Below, piece after piece: positions 43,712-54,883 of a stretch of 64,000 nucleotides of DNA (its first letter is position 1; every line of letters starts with the position of its first letter). Source of the DNA: Ascaphus truei. Its lineage: Eukaryota; Chordata; Amphibia; Anura; Ascaphidae. The stretch spans positions 70,369,429 to 70,433,428 of the forward strand of contig CM071570.1 in NCBI GenBank assembly GCA_036426205.1, written 5' to 3'. Under the pieces are notes generated by a model, which saw only the letters and a list, made by a program, of their open reading frames with translations, had not been told where the DNA came from and ran no database searches. The position numbers were made by a program, and so were the translations under genes.

Positions 43712-45292
43712 GCCCCATGCACTAGGCAAGATACCCCCATTAGGCCCCATCTAGGCCGCTTTAGGGTACAGATCAATACAGTGACAGCCAATGCATTTTT
43801 TATCAAATGTTTGTTTTATTTTGATTGTTATTTTTTTGATTTCTCTTTATTGTTTGGATTAAATTGTTGTGAATTTGAATGGCTTGTTTTTAGTACATTT
43901 TAGGATTGGTTAGAGTTTTCAATGTATTATTTGTTTTGTGGGCTACTGGTTTAAATTAATTAATTTGTTTTGTTGGCTAGTGGTTTTATTTTTTTAATGG
44001 ATTGGTTGGCTAGTTCTTTTATTTCTTGAATTATGGTGTTTAGGTGTTTCATATATATTTTATTACAGTATTGTGTAGTTTTGGCTTCATGCTTTTTTAT
44101 TAGGTTTACCATTGACTGCTATAGTGGCTTATCATGACCATATTATATGGGTATGATATACCACTGTGCCAATCAATAGATACAGGGTGGGTAGAGTGTT
44201 CCCGGGGTGGGTGTTTAGGCCTCCCGGGTGGGTAGCGGGGGAGGGTAGGTTAACCCCTTAATTACTATAACGGTTATTAACCGCTAAGGTGATTAAGGGG
44301 TTAGGGGCCATTAGATTGTATTTTTCTTGTATTCTTCCTGGCATGGACATGGACCTGGAGTATACTGACGAGGATGCCCTTCATGATGGCAGGGGTAAGT
44401 TGAATGTTTTATTTACTTTATTTATGCTGGCTAATGTTTGATTTTAAAATGGGCAAATATAGTATTATACATATGTGGATAATAGTAATTTTGCCCCTTA
44501 CTGTACTGTATGTGGTGGGGGGGGGGGATTGTTGGGGGTAGATGAGGTGAGCAGTAGGGTTGTAGTGTGTATTTTTGTTTATTGTGGTTAGAGGGATTGG
44601 GTGAAGGCGGTAGAAGCCCCAAGGATGGATATTTATGCCTACAGGGTGGTAGCTGGAGGGCTTATCCCCTTCATTGCCTTAGTGGTATTACCCGGTAAGG
44701 TAATGAAGGGGTTAATTAAACCCACAACCCCCCCCCCCCCGCAGGGCCTAATCATCCACCAAGAGCAAAATACCACCTTCACCCACCCCCGCTACCCACA
44801 ATAAAACTGGCACTGGTAGTTAACCCCTTCATTGCCTTAGCAGTTAGTCGCTAAGGTAATGAAGATGCCTGTAAATGCATTTTTATTGCATGGGGTTCAT
44901 GCCGGGGGTCTCCGATATTAATGTGTATCAGCTCCGGAGACTGCCGGCATGAATCTGATTCAGAAAAAATGCATTTTATTTTCTAAGTCCTCTCTCGCCG
45001 CCTTATCTCACCACCTTCACGCTACCTTTCCTGGCTGGAGGATTTTGAGAGGAAATCACCATTTTAGAGCCTCGATTGGCCCTGATAACCTACTCGAAGC
45101 TAGTAGAATTGCACGAATGTGAGAAACTGCCGATAAGTGACTTATCGCGGCTCGACTGGTGATTGTTTCGGGGGAAAAAATTGCTGATAAAGGCTTTTAT
45201 CGACCACTTATCGAGGCTTACTGAATAGTAGTAGGCCTTTTTGGCAAAAAGGCCTCGATAAGTGGCTTATCGAGGCTTATAGCATAGGCCCC
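43712..45292. mobile_element. Hairpin-rich non-coding unit, relative of the 49-53 kb element (tentative)
   Basis: The right end GGCTTATAGCATAGGCCCC resembles the GCTTAGTGCATAGCC end of the large element; the left candidate is GGCCCCATGCACTAGGC at about 43713. Shared inner modules are GTGGATAATAGTAATTTTGCC plus ACTGTACTGTATGTGGTGGG (44470-44520), and the AACCCCTTCATTGCCTTAGC type of palindrome at about 44270 and 44820. A hairpin CATGCCGGGGGTCTCCG / CGGAGACTGCCGGCATG lies at about 44890-44952. No ORF. Confidence 0.45.
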
Positions 45293-45473
45293 TGTGTGTT
45301 CTTTGTAACTATTTCCCCAGTAGTGGTTCTTTCCGGATTAATCATGATTTGATACATTGTGTTTCACCTTTATGGCAGACACCTTTTCTCTTACACCCAG
45401 TACTCATCTGGTCACAGGCATTCCACTACTTTAGGGAATACACCGCAAGCGTTGAGTCACTCTTTGACAAAGC

Positions 45474-45495
45474 ACCACTAGGTGTGAAACACCTT
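45474..45495 (+). ncRNA. Degenerate hammerhead-like motif
   Basis: TTGACAA, then hairpin GCACC-ACTA-GGTGT, then GAAAC and ACCTT. Same C-to-T and G-to-A core changes as at 5206-5241; stem III palindrome not kept. Probably the relic of a PLE pLTR. Confidence 0.35.
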
Positions 45496-46317
45496 AGAGG
45501 ACTCTGCGCCTGCCATTGTATGGCTTTTTTCAAGTAAAGTTTTTTTATCTCCATCAATCATGCCTCGCTACCTTTGTAGTGCTTCGCTACCAAACCTTTT
45601 TTTGTTGTTGTAAGCACATCTAAGTCGAGTTAAGTAAAACCGGTTGCTCCGCATACACGGTCAAAGAGTTCATCAAAGTGAGTGTCACCATAGACTATAA
45701 AAATAAAAACAAAATGTACAATGACTTCTACATTAATACACAACAATTCCTACAGTTGTGTGAAAATGAAAGTACATCCTCTTTGAATCCTATGGTTTTA
45801 CGTATCAGGACATAATAACAATCATTTTTTCCTTAGCAGGTCTTAAATTAGGTAAATACAATCTCAGATGAACAACAACACATGACATATTACACTGTGT
45901 CATGATTTATTTAACAAAAATAAAGCCAAAATGGAGAAGCCATGTGTGAAAAACTAAGTATACCTTATGATTCAATAGCTTGTAGAATCACCTTTAGCAG
46001 CAATAACTTTAAGTAATCCTTTTTAACTTGGGAGGTTCTTGCATTTTGCCGAATGGACAGGATTCACTGTGGTTGCTTCCCCTCCTACAGAGGTAAAAGG
46101 AAGGGTTCACAGTTTAGTGTTAGGACCTGCATTAATTTGGTTATAACTTGACGTTGGTATGCAGGTTTATGACGCTTTGGCCAAAGGGTGTTACTAAATA
46201 ACCAAGTAAATATTATTATTATTGAAGTATTTAAACATTATAGTTATTACTTTATATGTTTTGTCAATTGGATGTAGCATTGGGCACCCCTGTCTTTTGT
46301 GTGTGGGTGTATATAAA
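45496..46317. other. Non-coding sequence, nothing recognised
   Basis: AT-rich; no supported feature. Confidence 0.45.
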
Positions 46318-47099
46318 TGTAACATGGCCTCCCGGCAGTTACTTCTGTTTCTGGACCTTTCCTCTGTCAGTCCTGTTAGTGCAGGCAGTGGAAAGGTTAA
46401 ATCCAGTTTTAGGCCTTTATGTGTATTTCAGCCTTGAATGTTGTAACAATATTCAAGGGCGGGCCTTGCAACTCTGAGGTTGTCAATCTCAGGGGTGGAT
46501 ATTGGTTGGAACTCCCCCTGTTGTATGTGGGCCAATCTGTATCCAGCTCTGGCTTGTAATGAGTCAGAGTTAGAGACACTCCCCTAAAATGTTCAAATTG
46601 GGACATGCCTCCCAAATTATCAGTTAGTGTTCAGTTAGTGTCGGTTGAGAAAGAGTCAGAGAGGAGACAACATATTAAGAATATTCTTCCCCCCCCCATG
46701 CTGAGGGGAAGGGGGGGGGGGGAGAATATCATGCTGTGCAGGCATAGGAGGAATTAGAGATATGCTACCACTGATTCTCTGTGTTAGAGCTGCCACCAAT
46801 AAATACTGAAAAGACATTGCTGTGTGGATTCCTGTCTCTGGAAATGAAAGAGTGTCAGTGGGGGTCCATCCCCTGAAGACCCCAGAGGATCCTCACTGGC
46901 TGGAGGCACTGCACCATCAGAAGACATCAGAGATCAAGGTAATCTGTCCCCCTGTTCCTGTCCTGGCTCTCCCCACACCACTGCGGAGCCCTCAGCCCTC
47001 CTGTTGCCAGCAGGTTGCAGCACCCAGACCGCTTGTAGTAACCCAGAAGGAGAGCACCCCCCCATTTCACTTAGGGGGGGATGGGATAAAAGGGTTACA
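46318..47099 (+). mobile_element. Solo LTR (782 bp)
   Basis: Begins TGTAACATGG and ends GGGTTACA, with TGTAAC...GTTACA inverted ends. AATAAA at 46798-46803 followed by a GT-rich stretch and CTGGAGGCACTGCACCATCA resembles the layout of the LTR at 25038 (TGGAGGCACTGTACTA). No clear target duplication, because AT repeats flank the right end. Confidence 0.65.
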
Positions 47100-49343
47100 T
47101 ATATATATATGATGTGGTGGGTTCTGGGGTTAGAGCTTGCTGGGGTTGTGTGTTTGTTAGCTTAGGTTTATCTCTATGTAGATATCTTTATCCTTTAGTA
47201 ATAACGTTTTTAGTCCACCATAAAATTCCATGCCCGGATCATGGTCTAAAATCATGATGAGGAGCTTCTGGGGCGTTGACGTCAGAGAGGCCCGTCGGCG
47301 TGGGAAAGAGGGATAGAGTCATGCAGGCTGCTACTAAAGGAGAGCAGGGGCCCGGCCGTGAAAGGATGGCAGATGGACCTGGCCAGAGGTCGGGCCCAAC
47401 TTGCAGTGCCAGCCGGGCCCCCCAACTCACCGGGCCTGGGACACCAACCCCGGTAGAACCACTCTGTTGGTGGCCCTGTCCATGACCCATATTCACCAAA
47501 GGGTGCTACACTTCAAATGAATGGGAATTAAGAAGTGCTTTGTGCATCAGTCTTGGATTTTTAGGTGATTAATTGGAAGCATTAAGGAGGAGTTACATGT
47601 GGCACAGATTTATGAGATGTCTCAAATTCTGCATCTCTGTGCATCACTTTTTCATCCTGTATTTGAGCAAAAAAAATCAGCCAAGTTTGAAGTTTTTTAA
47701 ACTTTTTCAGCGAAAATTTTGCATCAAATGTAGGAAACTCGTTCTCATATTTGACACAGATGCAATCAGAAAATAGAGTAATGCCTCAAAACAAACGTCT
47801 ATTTGCACTTTCTTCATGTTGATACATCTCCAGAATTACCTGTTTATATATTGACAACATACCACTTTGTCAGAGTTGTCTTACATTGTACACATTGTTC
47901 ATTTCCCTATTCCCCTCTCTACCTAGCTCCTTGATCCTTTCTGCCCTTCGGTTTCCTGGTTGTTTGTCTTTGATTTATGATGAACAATGGGTCTGTTTAA
48001 TCTTGCTGCATGACATTGGAAATAGATTCAGTAAATAGAATTCTGAAAAAAATATAAAAACATTCAGATCATGAATACAATATCAAATAAGCATTAACAT
48101 ATCAACACACCACCGTGGCTTATAATATGTTTTCTTATTAGTCAAATCAAAGCACAATGCCTGCACACAGACATACTTTTCTACGCTCAGTGACATAACA
48201 TAAATACACAATGAAATAACACAAGGACATCAATAGCATCTGGAAATCGATGGGGACAGTTTGTATAATGGTCACATCAAACCATGGGATAGGCATTTTT
48301 AGGTACATTGTTATTGCCTGAGTATAATTAGAAGGTGCACTTTTTATGAACTTATTATTTCAAAAACAGATTCTGGGAACAAATAGGAAATGATGTGTAA
48401 TTGTATAAATGAGGGCTTATTAACACATGCAAATGTTTTGTTCAGGTACATTAGTTTCCCCTGTCTATGAATGTCCTATACAGCTCTCATACATTAAACA
48501 CATTTTTTATTTATATGATGAACTTCTGATGCTAAGAAAGAAGTACTTATCCGATTTCTCTCTTCTCTATTATATTAGGCAACACCTTTCTACGTAACAT
48601 GGCATAAACAACAGTGCAACATTCACAGTTGACTTACATAAGGAGAGAGTAGTATGCTGTATTTTTATGGAAATATATTAGCTTATTTAAATAATGAAAT
48701 TAGTTTAATACTCAGGTAATAACAATCTACCTAAAAATGCATCTCTCCTTGGCGTGGAACAAAACCTTTGTTTTAAATGGGGATAACAAGTTACCATTAA
48801 GGAACATAAAAAGATGATAGTCATGTTTGTTAGATTATTCTGACCAGAAGATCCCTCAGTACTTTTTGTATCGGTTAATGTCAGTGTGTTCGTGTTTGTG
48901 TGTCATGGCAGTTAATGTAATTACTATTCCCCACGACATGTTGGCACTTAATAAATAAATAATGTTGTACTTATTCACAGCACCTTAGAAATACATAATT
49001 AGCCAATCACAGTTCATACTAATGTTATCTGTATCAGAAGTGTAAAAGACCTTGTCAACCTTTTGGCTTGGTTTTGAATTTGTGAATTTCAGGTTTGTAC
49101 AGATTTTAGTTTTCAGCAGCAGAGGTATATATTCAGACTAAAGTCTTTATTCTCCTCTTAACTGTGCATAGAAAGATTTAGATCAGACCAGCACTCATCA
49201 AAATTCAAACTCAAACTTGCTACGTCACCAGTTGAAGAAATTAATTTATTGCAAAAAAGTAAATTTACAAAAATCAATATAATCAAGGAAAATAACTTTA
49301 CAAAAAGTATAATAGCAAGCTAAAAAATAAGAAATACAGAGAG
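47100..49343. other. Non-coding; short GC-rich patch, then AT-rich
   Basis: 47225-47510 is GC-rich with several CCGGGCC-type words and could be retroelement-derived. From 47510 to 49343 I see nothing but AT-rich sequence. Confidence 0.4.
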
Positions 49344-50297
49344 GGCTATGCACTAAGCAGTGATAAGCCGTTTTAAGAGCGCTATTCACTAAGCCGCACA
49401 AACAGGCACTTTGCTCTCTAAAACGGACATTTTCTTGAAATTTTTTCAAAGTCCAACTTTGCTCGTACGATCAGCTGTTTGCGCTGAATCCTGCCCTTCT
49501 GTGGGATTCACTAAGCAACGCAAACTGATCATACGTGAAAGTTGCGCGAATAAAGCTCACCAGCTAAGGCTGGTGATTAAAAAAGCTGGACTTAGAAAAA
49601 ATTCTTTGTTTACCTTTTTGCATGAGCAACACCAATACAACAGGTCGGCGGGTGTCCCCGGCTCACCAAGCGGGGGTCCCCGCGGGAGTGCGGGGGTACC
49701 CGGAAGCCTGCGGTAACAATGTTGCGCCTCCAAAAATAATAAACAATATTAATAACTAAATACACCCCCCTAACACATACAATACAGTAATGGGCAAAAT
49801 TACTATTATCCACATATGGATAATAATGCATTTGCCCATTGTAAATACATATAACTTTCAATAAATACAGTCAATATATTACACTTACCTTTTACAGGCA
49901 CCCACGATGAAGGCCATCTTCATCCTCATCTTCATCCTGCCCATGCCCCCTCCGATGCTGCAAAACATACACAAGAATAAAAACATCCAATGTAATGTCC
50001 CCTAACCCCTTAATCACCATTGCGGTTATTAACTGCTACAGGCATTAAGGGGTTAACCCACCCTCGCCCACCACTCGGGAGGCCTACATACCCTCCCCCA
50101 CTAACCCCCCACCCTGTGAGGCCTAACCACTCTCGCCCACTACCCAGCCGGGAGGCCTACCCACATAACCTTGGGGCCAATACCCCCTCCCCCTACCCCC
50201 AGTACCCACAATAAAAACAATACACAGCCCCACAATAAACATCATTCTATGCATTAAATACATAACCCACCCCCTGTGCCCCCCCCGATTGGCTACC

Positions 50298-50494
50298 GGC
50301 CTCACATGGTACGGTAGCCAATCAGAGCGTGGGGAATACATCCCAACTCTGATTGGCTCTAGTAGACCATGTGACAGAGGCTTGGGGGAGAACGGATGTG
50401 ACGTCATTGAAAGCCTGTCACATGGTCTACTAGAGCCAATCAGAGTTGGGATGTATTTCCCACGCTCTGATTGGCTACCGTACCATGTGAGGCC
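50298..50494. repeat. Inverted repeat, about 77-bp arms
   Basis: GGCCTCACATGGTACGGTAG.. at 50298 pairs with ..CTACCGTACCATGTGAGGCC ending at 50494. The inner arms ..TCTAGTAGACCATGTGACAG and CTGTCACATGGTCTACTAGA face a spacer of about 43 bases containing TGACGTCA. Arms nearly identical. ATTGGCT boxes (CCAAT on the other strand) occur in each arm. Confidence 0.92.
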
Positions 50495-51028
50495 AGCCAT
50501 CTTTCTTTTCATGACATCATCCTAAAGGCAATTGAAGCACAGCCATTCTGATTGGCTGTGCTTTCATTGCCTTTAAATGACGTCATCATTGGTTGTGGGC
50601 CGTGGGAACCATATGACGCAAATGTGACGTCATAGGCCTATAAAAGCCTATGTCGTCTCATTTTGAAGGCAGACGCCGAGGAGGAAGGACCTCCGGAAGA
50701 AAAATAAGACCAGGGCGTGGCCAAAGAAGACAAGAAGACCCTGGAAGAGAGCGGATGATACAAGAAAGAAGAATACAGATGAAGATGGATTACAAATAGA
50801 AGACCCATGGATTGTTTTGGTTTATTATTTTATTGTTTATTATTTTATGGTTTATTATTTTATGGGTTCCTGTGCGGGGATTGGTTCAAGAGTAAGCTGT
50901 TCAACGGGAGTCGGTGAGTGGGTCAAGTAATTGTAAGTGAACAAAAGAAATGTATTTTATTTAACTTCAATATTTTTTGTTTTTTTACGTGTTTTTTTTT
51001 TTTTTTTTTTAGATCTTTTCTTGCCACT

Positions 51029-51062
51029 GTATGTATGTATGTATGTATGTATGTATGTATGT
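51029..51062 (+). repeat. (GTAT)n microsatellite
   Basis: About eight GTAT units, preceded by a long T-run at 50991-51010. Confidence 0.95.
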
Positions 51063-51696
51063 CTAGATCGATATATACATACAGGGTAATAAATGGTTTG
51101 GTAGGAAATGCTTGTATTGCTGTGTTGAAAATGATTTGGGATATGCTGCTATGCATAAATGTGTGTGTAATGTATTTTAGAATTAGATAGATGTAATTTT
51201 TGGTCTTAATGGTGTACTTTAGGTCAGGGTGAGGCTTGCTTTTGTATATTGTATTCTTTTTGGTACTTATATTTTGTCTGATGGTAACTTGTTCGGTTTA
51301 ACGATAGAAATAGTTAATAGTTTAAATGTTATGGATGGAATTTAAATTGTTTAGTGATTTGATTAATGAATGCTAATTGATTATGGTGACTTGATTGGTT
51401 TAAATACTATACTTGTTTGGATGTATTGGTATTTTGTTTGGAATATGTTATTGTTAACATTCATTGGCAAAGTGTACATGGTGCAAAGATTGTATGCATC
51501 ATGTATGCAATGTAAATGCAATGTTTTCATTGGCATTTGAGGCTTTTGATTGGAAGATGAGATTTTTTTTTTTTTTAGGAAATATGATTTTATTGTACTT
51601 TGTCTGTATGGAGAAGTGGTATTTGTATTAGAGCATGTTTTTGATAACCGTTCTACATTTATTTGTATATTGGTTTCATCCAGGGGGTGGGGACGA

Positions 51697-51771
51697 AGAG
51701 AGGAGAGAGAGAGAGAGAGAGAGAGGAGGAAGAGAGAGAGAGAGAAGAGAGAGAGGAGAGAGAGAGAGAAA
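51697..51771 (+). repeat. (GA)n-rich tract
   Basis: About 75 bases of GA repeats with interruptions. Confidence 0.95.
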
Positions 51772-52103
51772 GCTTTCCCTTTTTTCGCAATCGTATATAT
51801 TATATATATCAATGTGTATATATATAGTTGCATGAGGAAGTCACTGTACAAATGAATGGGTGAAGGGTGGGAATCGGGCCAGGGTGGTTTAACCCCTTAA
51901 TTACCTTTGCGGCTATTATCCGATACGGTGATTAAGGAGTTAATTGATATCTGAATTTTGCTGGCGACGGGGGCTTTTATTGATGAGGTCAGTAGAACTT
52001 TATTTATGTTATTATGCTAGTTAATGTGTTTAATAATTGGCAAATAATGTATTATCCATATCTGGATAATAGTTATTTGGCACATTATTGTACTGTATGT
52101 GTT

Positions 52104-52141
52104 GGGGGGGGGGGGGGGGGGTGGAGGGGGGGGGGGGGGGG
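52104..52141 (+). repeat. G-rich tract
   Basis: Two runs of about 18 G separated by GTGGA; a potential G-quadruplex. Confidence 0.9.
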
Positions 52142-52599
52142 TGGACGGGTGGATTTATTGTATTGGGGGGGGGGATGTATGTATTGAATGTTTAGGTCAG
52201 GTTTATTTATTTTACATTCAGGGTTGGTTCCTTTTGGTTCTGAGAGAGACCTCTGGAGACTACCTGAGGTATCCTCAGGCTTTTCACGGGTATCAGGCTG
52301 CATGGTCCATGGGGGGACACCTGCGGGGAAGAACCGGTGGCCCCACATCTGTGGGGGCACCGCGGACCCGTAGTCTGCGGGGAAAAACCGGTGGCCCTAC
52401 ATCTATGGGGCACACCACGGACCCGTAGTGCCCACCCTTGGGTCCCCAGACCCCTGTGGGAACCACCCAAGGCCCCTCAGACACCTGTGGGTCTGACCCG
52501 GGGCTCCCAGACATCCCCAGGTCTACCGTGGTGACCCAATTGTGGAGACCACCTGGTGGGCCATGGCGCCTGGAGGGACCCACCAACAGGCCTCCAGAA

Positions 52600-52750
52600 C
52601 CTGTATGAAACAAGTTACAGGCCCCGGTTTGTGCCATCGGAGGCCAGTATTGCCGCCATCTTTATAGAGCCAACATCGCGTTTTGGACGCTATAAAGATG
52701 CCGGCGACACTGGCCCCCGATGCCCCATACCGGGGCCTATAACTCGGGAA
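52600..52750. repeat. Inverted repeat, about 55-bp arms
   Basis: Left arm TACAGGCCCCGGTTTGTGCC ... GCCGCCATCTTTATAG, right arm CTATAAAGATGCCGGCG ... CCCATACCGGGGCCTATA, around AACATCGCG. The counterpart in the inverted copy is 55590-55740. Confidence 0.85.
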
Positions 52751-52918
52751 GCAGGGAGTCTCTGAGGCAGAAATCAATGCGGTTCAGCTCAGGGGACCGC
52801 CTGCTCCCGCACACTATTATTAAAATGTACATTAATGCAGCTTCATTACCATAGCAGATAGCCGCTACGGTAAGGAATTATTGTTTATTGTTATGTGTGT
52901 TTTGACAGTAGTGTAGAT

Positions 52919-53165
52919 GTGTAGGGGGTCTCCCGAGCTGAACCGCATTGGTTTCAGGTCCGAGGACCCCTTACTTCAGGAGATACAGGCCCCGTTATGG
53001 GGTGCCGGTATCCCTCTGCAGAATTTAAATGTCCCGGTCACGTGACGCGGGAGCTTTCAAAGTGCAGGGGATACCGGCACCCCATAAGAGGGCCTGTATC
53101 TCCTGAAGTAGGGGGTCCTTGGACCTGAAACCAATGGGGTTCAGCTCAGGAGACCCCCTGCTCAT
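52919..53165. repeat. Inverted repeat, about 115-bp arms centred on CACGTG
   Basis: Left arm GGGGGTCTCCCGAGCTGAAC ... GGGGTGCCGGTATCCC, right arm GGGATACCGGCACCCC ... GTTCAGCTCAGGAGACCCCC, with GGTCACGTGACG near the centre. By eye about nine of ten positions pair. The counterpart is at 55180-55430. Confidence 0.88.
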
Positions 53166-53465
53166 GTACAATATAAATAAAATGTATTTATTTAGTGTAC
53201 GATCGCCTCTAACAGCCTTACATGGAGATGGCAAATCTCCATGCAAATGTTACAAGCGGCTTTTTTTCCAATCAGGTAGCGTACGGGAACATTAAGTGCG
53301 ATAGCAGAGGGAAAAAATCTTGCACGCACGATAAGCCAGTTTTGGGCACGTCCGATAGAAAATGGGCTCAGGGCCTTAGTGAATCGCGCCGCCTGCTTCA
53401 TTTTTTATCGGAGGTGCTAATTTTTTTCAGGCCATCGCGAAAGCTCGGAGCTTAGTGCATAGCCT

Positions 53466-54883
53466 TCAGAGTCACCACACAGATCTCCAAATGAACACGA
53501 GTGTTACAGGGCTTCCTTTCCTCAGGCAACACTCGTGTTTTTCTATGTATGTGTTTTGAACCTGATGGTGAAGGTACTGGACCTTAGAACCAGTTACAAT
53601 TATTAACACAGGGTCAGTGCAAGTTCTGCTCTATTTTTTGTATTTTATATCCTATTAACAGTACTCAATGCCAAGCTGACCACTTTTAAATCTTATGTTA
53701 AGCACATTCATTTATTTAGCATAGAAATAAGATTATTATAGTTATTAGGCCCATTTCCGGTTTTCCAGTTCTGCTAGAACTCTTAAATATAAATGTTGTT
53801 TTGCATATTTATTTAGAAACCCCATTTATTTCTGCCATGAGCACTGAACCTTGTAGCACTGTGGTTTTTGAAGATGGACAAGGGGACCTAATTTTGAAAA
53901 AGTATTACATTTATATAACAAATGCTAGAGAAGGTGTTGCTAAGTGAGACTAGCGTTTTCATATAAAGGGTTATTTAAATCTATAAATTCATAGACATCT
54001 TTCATACAAGTTCAATGTAACATCTGTTTTATTGGTCTGCCATATTTGGAAGGTAGTATTGAGACGACATCAAGTATTACTGGGCAGAGATACTGTAACA
54101 GTTTTATATCGTAGAGAGACTTTGAAGTGTTGCATCATTGGGCAGTCAGGGGATTGTTTTTGTGTATGACTAGTAAAGCACTGTGCTAATGTGGGTGCAA
54201 TAAGAATCTGCTTCTCAAAGAGTGATTTTAAAGTGATCTTGTGAAACCACTGTAGAAGTTCAGAAAGGGTCATGGTGTATTTGCGGCCAGTGAAATTACC
54301 ACTTATTTTATACCACGTTGTTATGCTTAGATGAGTGAGATAACAAGAATGAAGTCTTTGTCTCCGAAAGACAAACACGTTCACAATGTACAGGGACAAG
54401 ACCCTCGTCAACTATCTTACTATCTAGATCAGACTGCTTAGATAGCAATAGATAAACTCAGCAGCTAAGTATGACTGGGGTTGTTACCGAAACCTATCTT
54501 GCAGTGTAATTCCGTCATATAAAACCTCTCAGTCTAATATAAGCGACATCCACAGAAGATTAGATACATTAATGTGCCAAAGAACTACACAGGGACCAAA
54601 ATGATGCACTTTGCTTTACTGGTTCTATGTATCACTTTGGATAGGACTGGCATTATTAAACTGACATGGTTTAAATCCACTTCACATCATATATAAAAGA
54701 ATCCAATTTGGTGCCTCCTCTTCTTACACAGTTTGATCACAAATAGAGTTTCTAGAAGGGAATATTTCAGGTACCATGTAATATCATCAAACAAAAAAAA
54801 AAAACACGACAGATTTGTCAAAGTAAAATAGCATTGCAACCCATGGGGTCGTTTTCTTTGGTAAATCTGGATGAGACATAGGG
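53466..54883. other. Unique-looking spacer between the two inverted TIR elements
   Basis: AT-rich, no recognised gene. A small inverted pair AACACGAGTGTT / AACACTCGTGTT lies at about 53495-53540. A 113-codon minus-strand frame (54070-54411) matches nothing I know. Confidence 0.45.

Larger units (their letters stand above)
49344..53465. mobile_element. 4.1-kb TIR element without coding capacity, built of inverted repeats
   Basis: Bounded by a 15-bp perfect inverted repeat: GGCTATGCACTAAGC (49344-49358) and GCTTAGTGCATAGCC (53451-53465), with further imperfect symmetry (ATTCACTAAG / TTAGTGAATC) inside. No recognisable protein. It contains three large inverted repeats (50298-50494, 52600-52750, 52919-53165), the palindromic AACCCCTTAAT...ATTAAGGGGTT modules at about 50000-50060 and 51890-51945, and ATCC.ATATGGATAAT modules at about 49800 and 52040. 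Microsatellites lie in between. A closely related inverted copy starts at 54884. It is most simply a non-autonomous DNA transposon, or a fold-back element; superfamily unknown. Confidence 0.7.

Noticed and set aside
52099..52637. Overlapping open frames with GHRGP/GGPTS-type repeats
   Set aside because: They arise from a tandemly duplicated GC-rich segment (about 52318-52430) in the non-coding TIR element; no codon-like pattern.
54070..54411. 113-codon minus-strand frame
   Set aside because: No motif I know, no supporting neighbours, AT-rich surroundings; cannot be supported as a gene.
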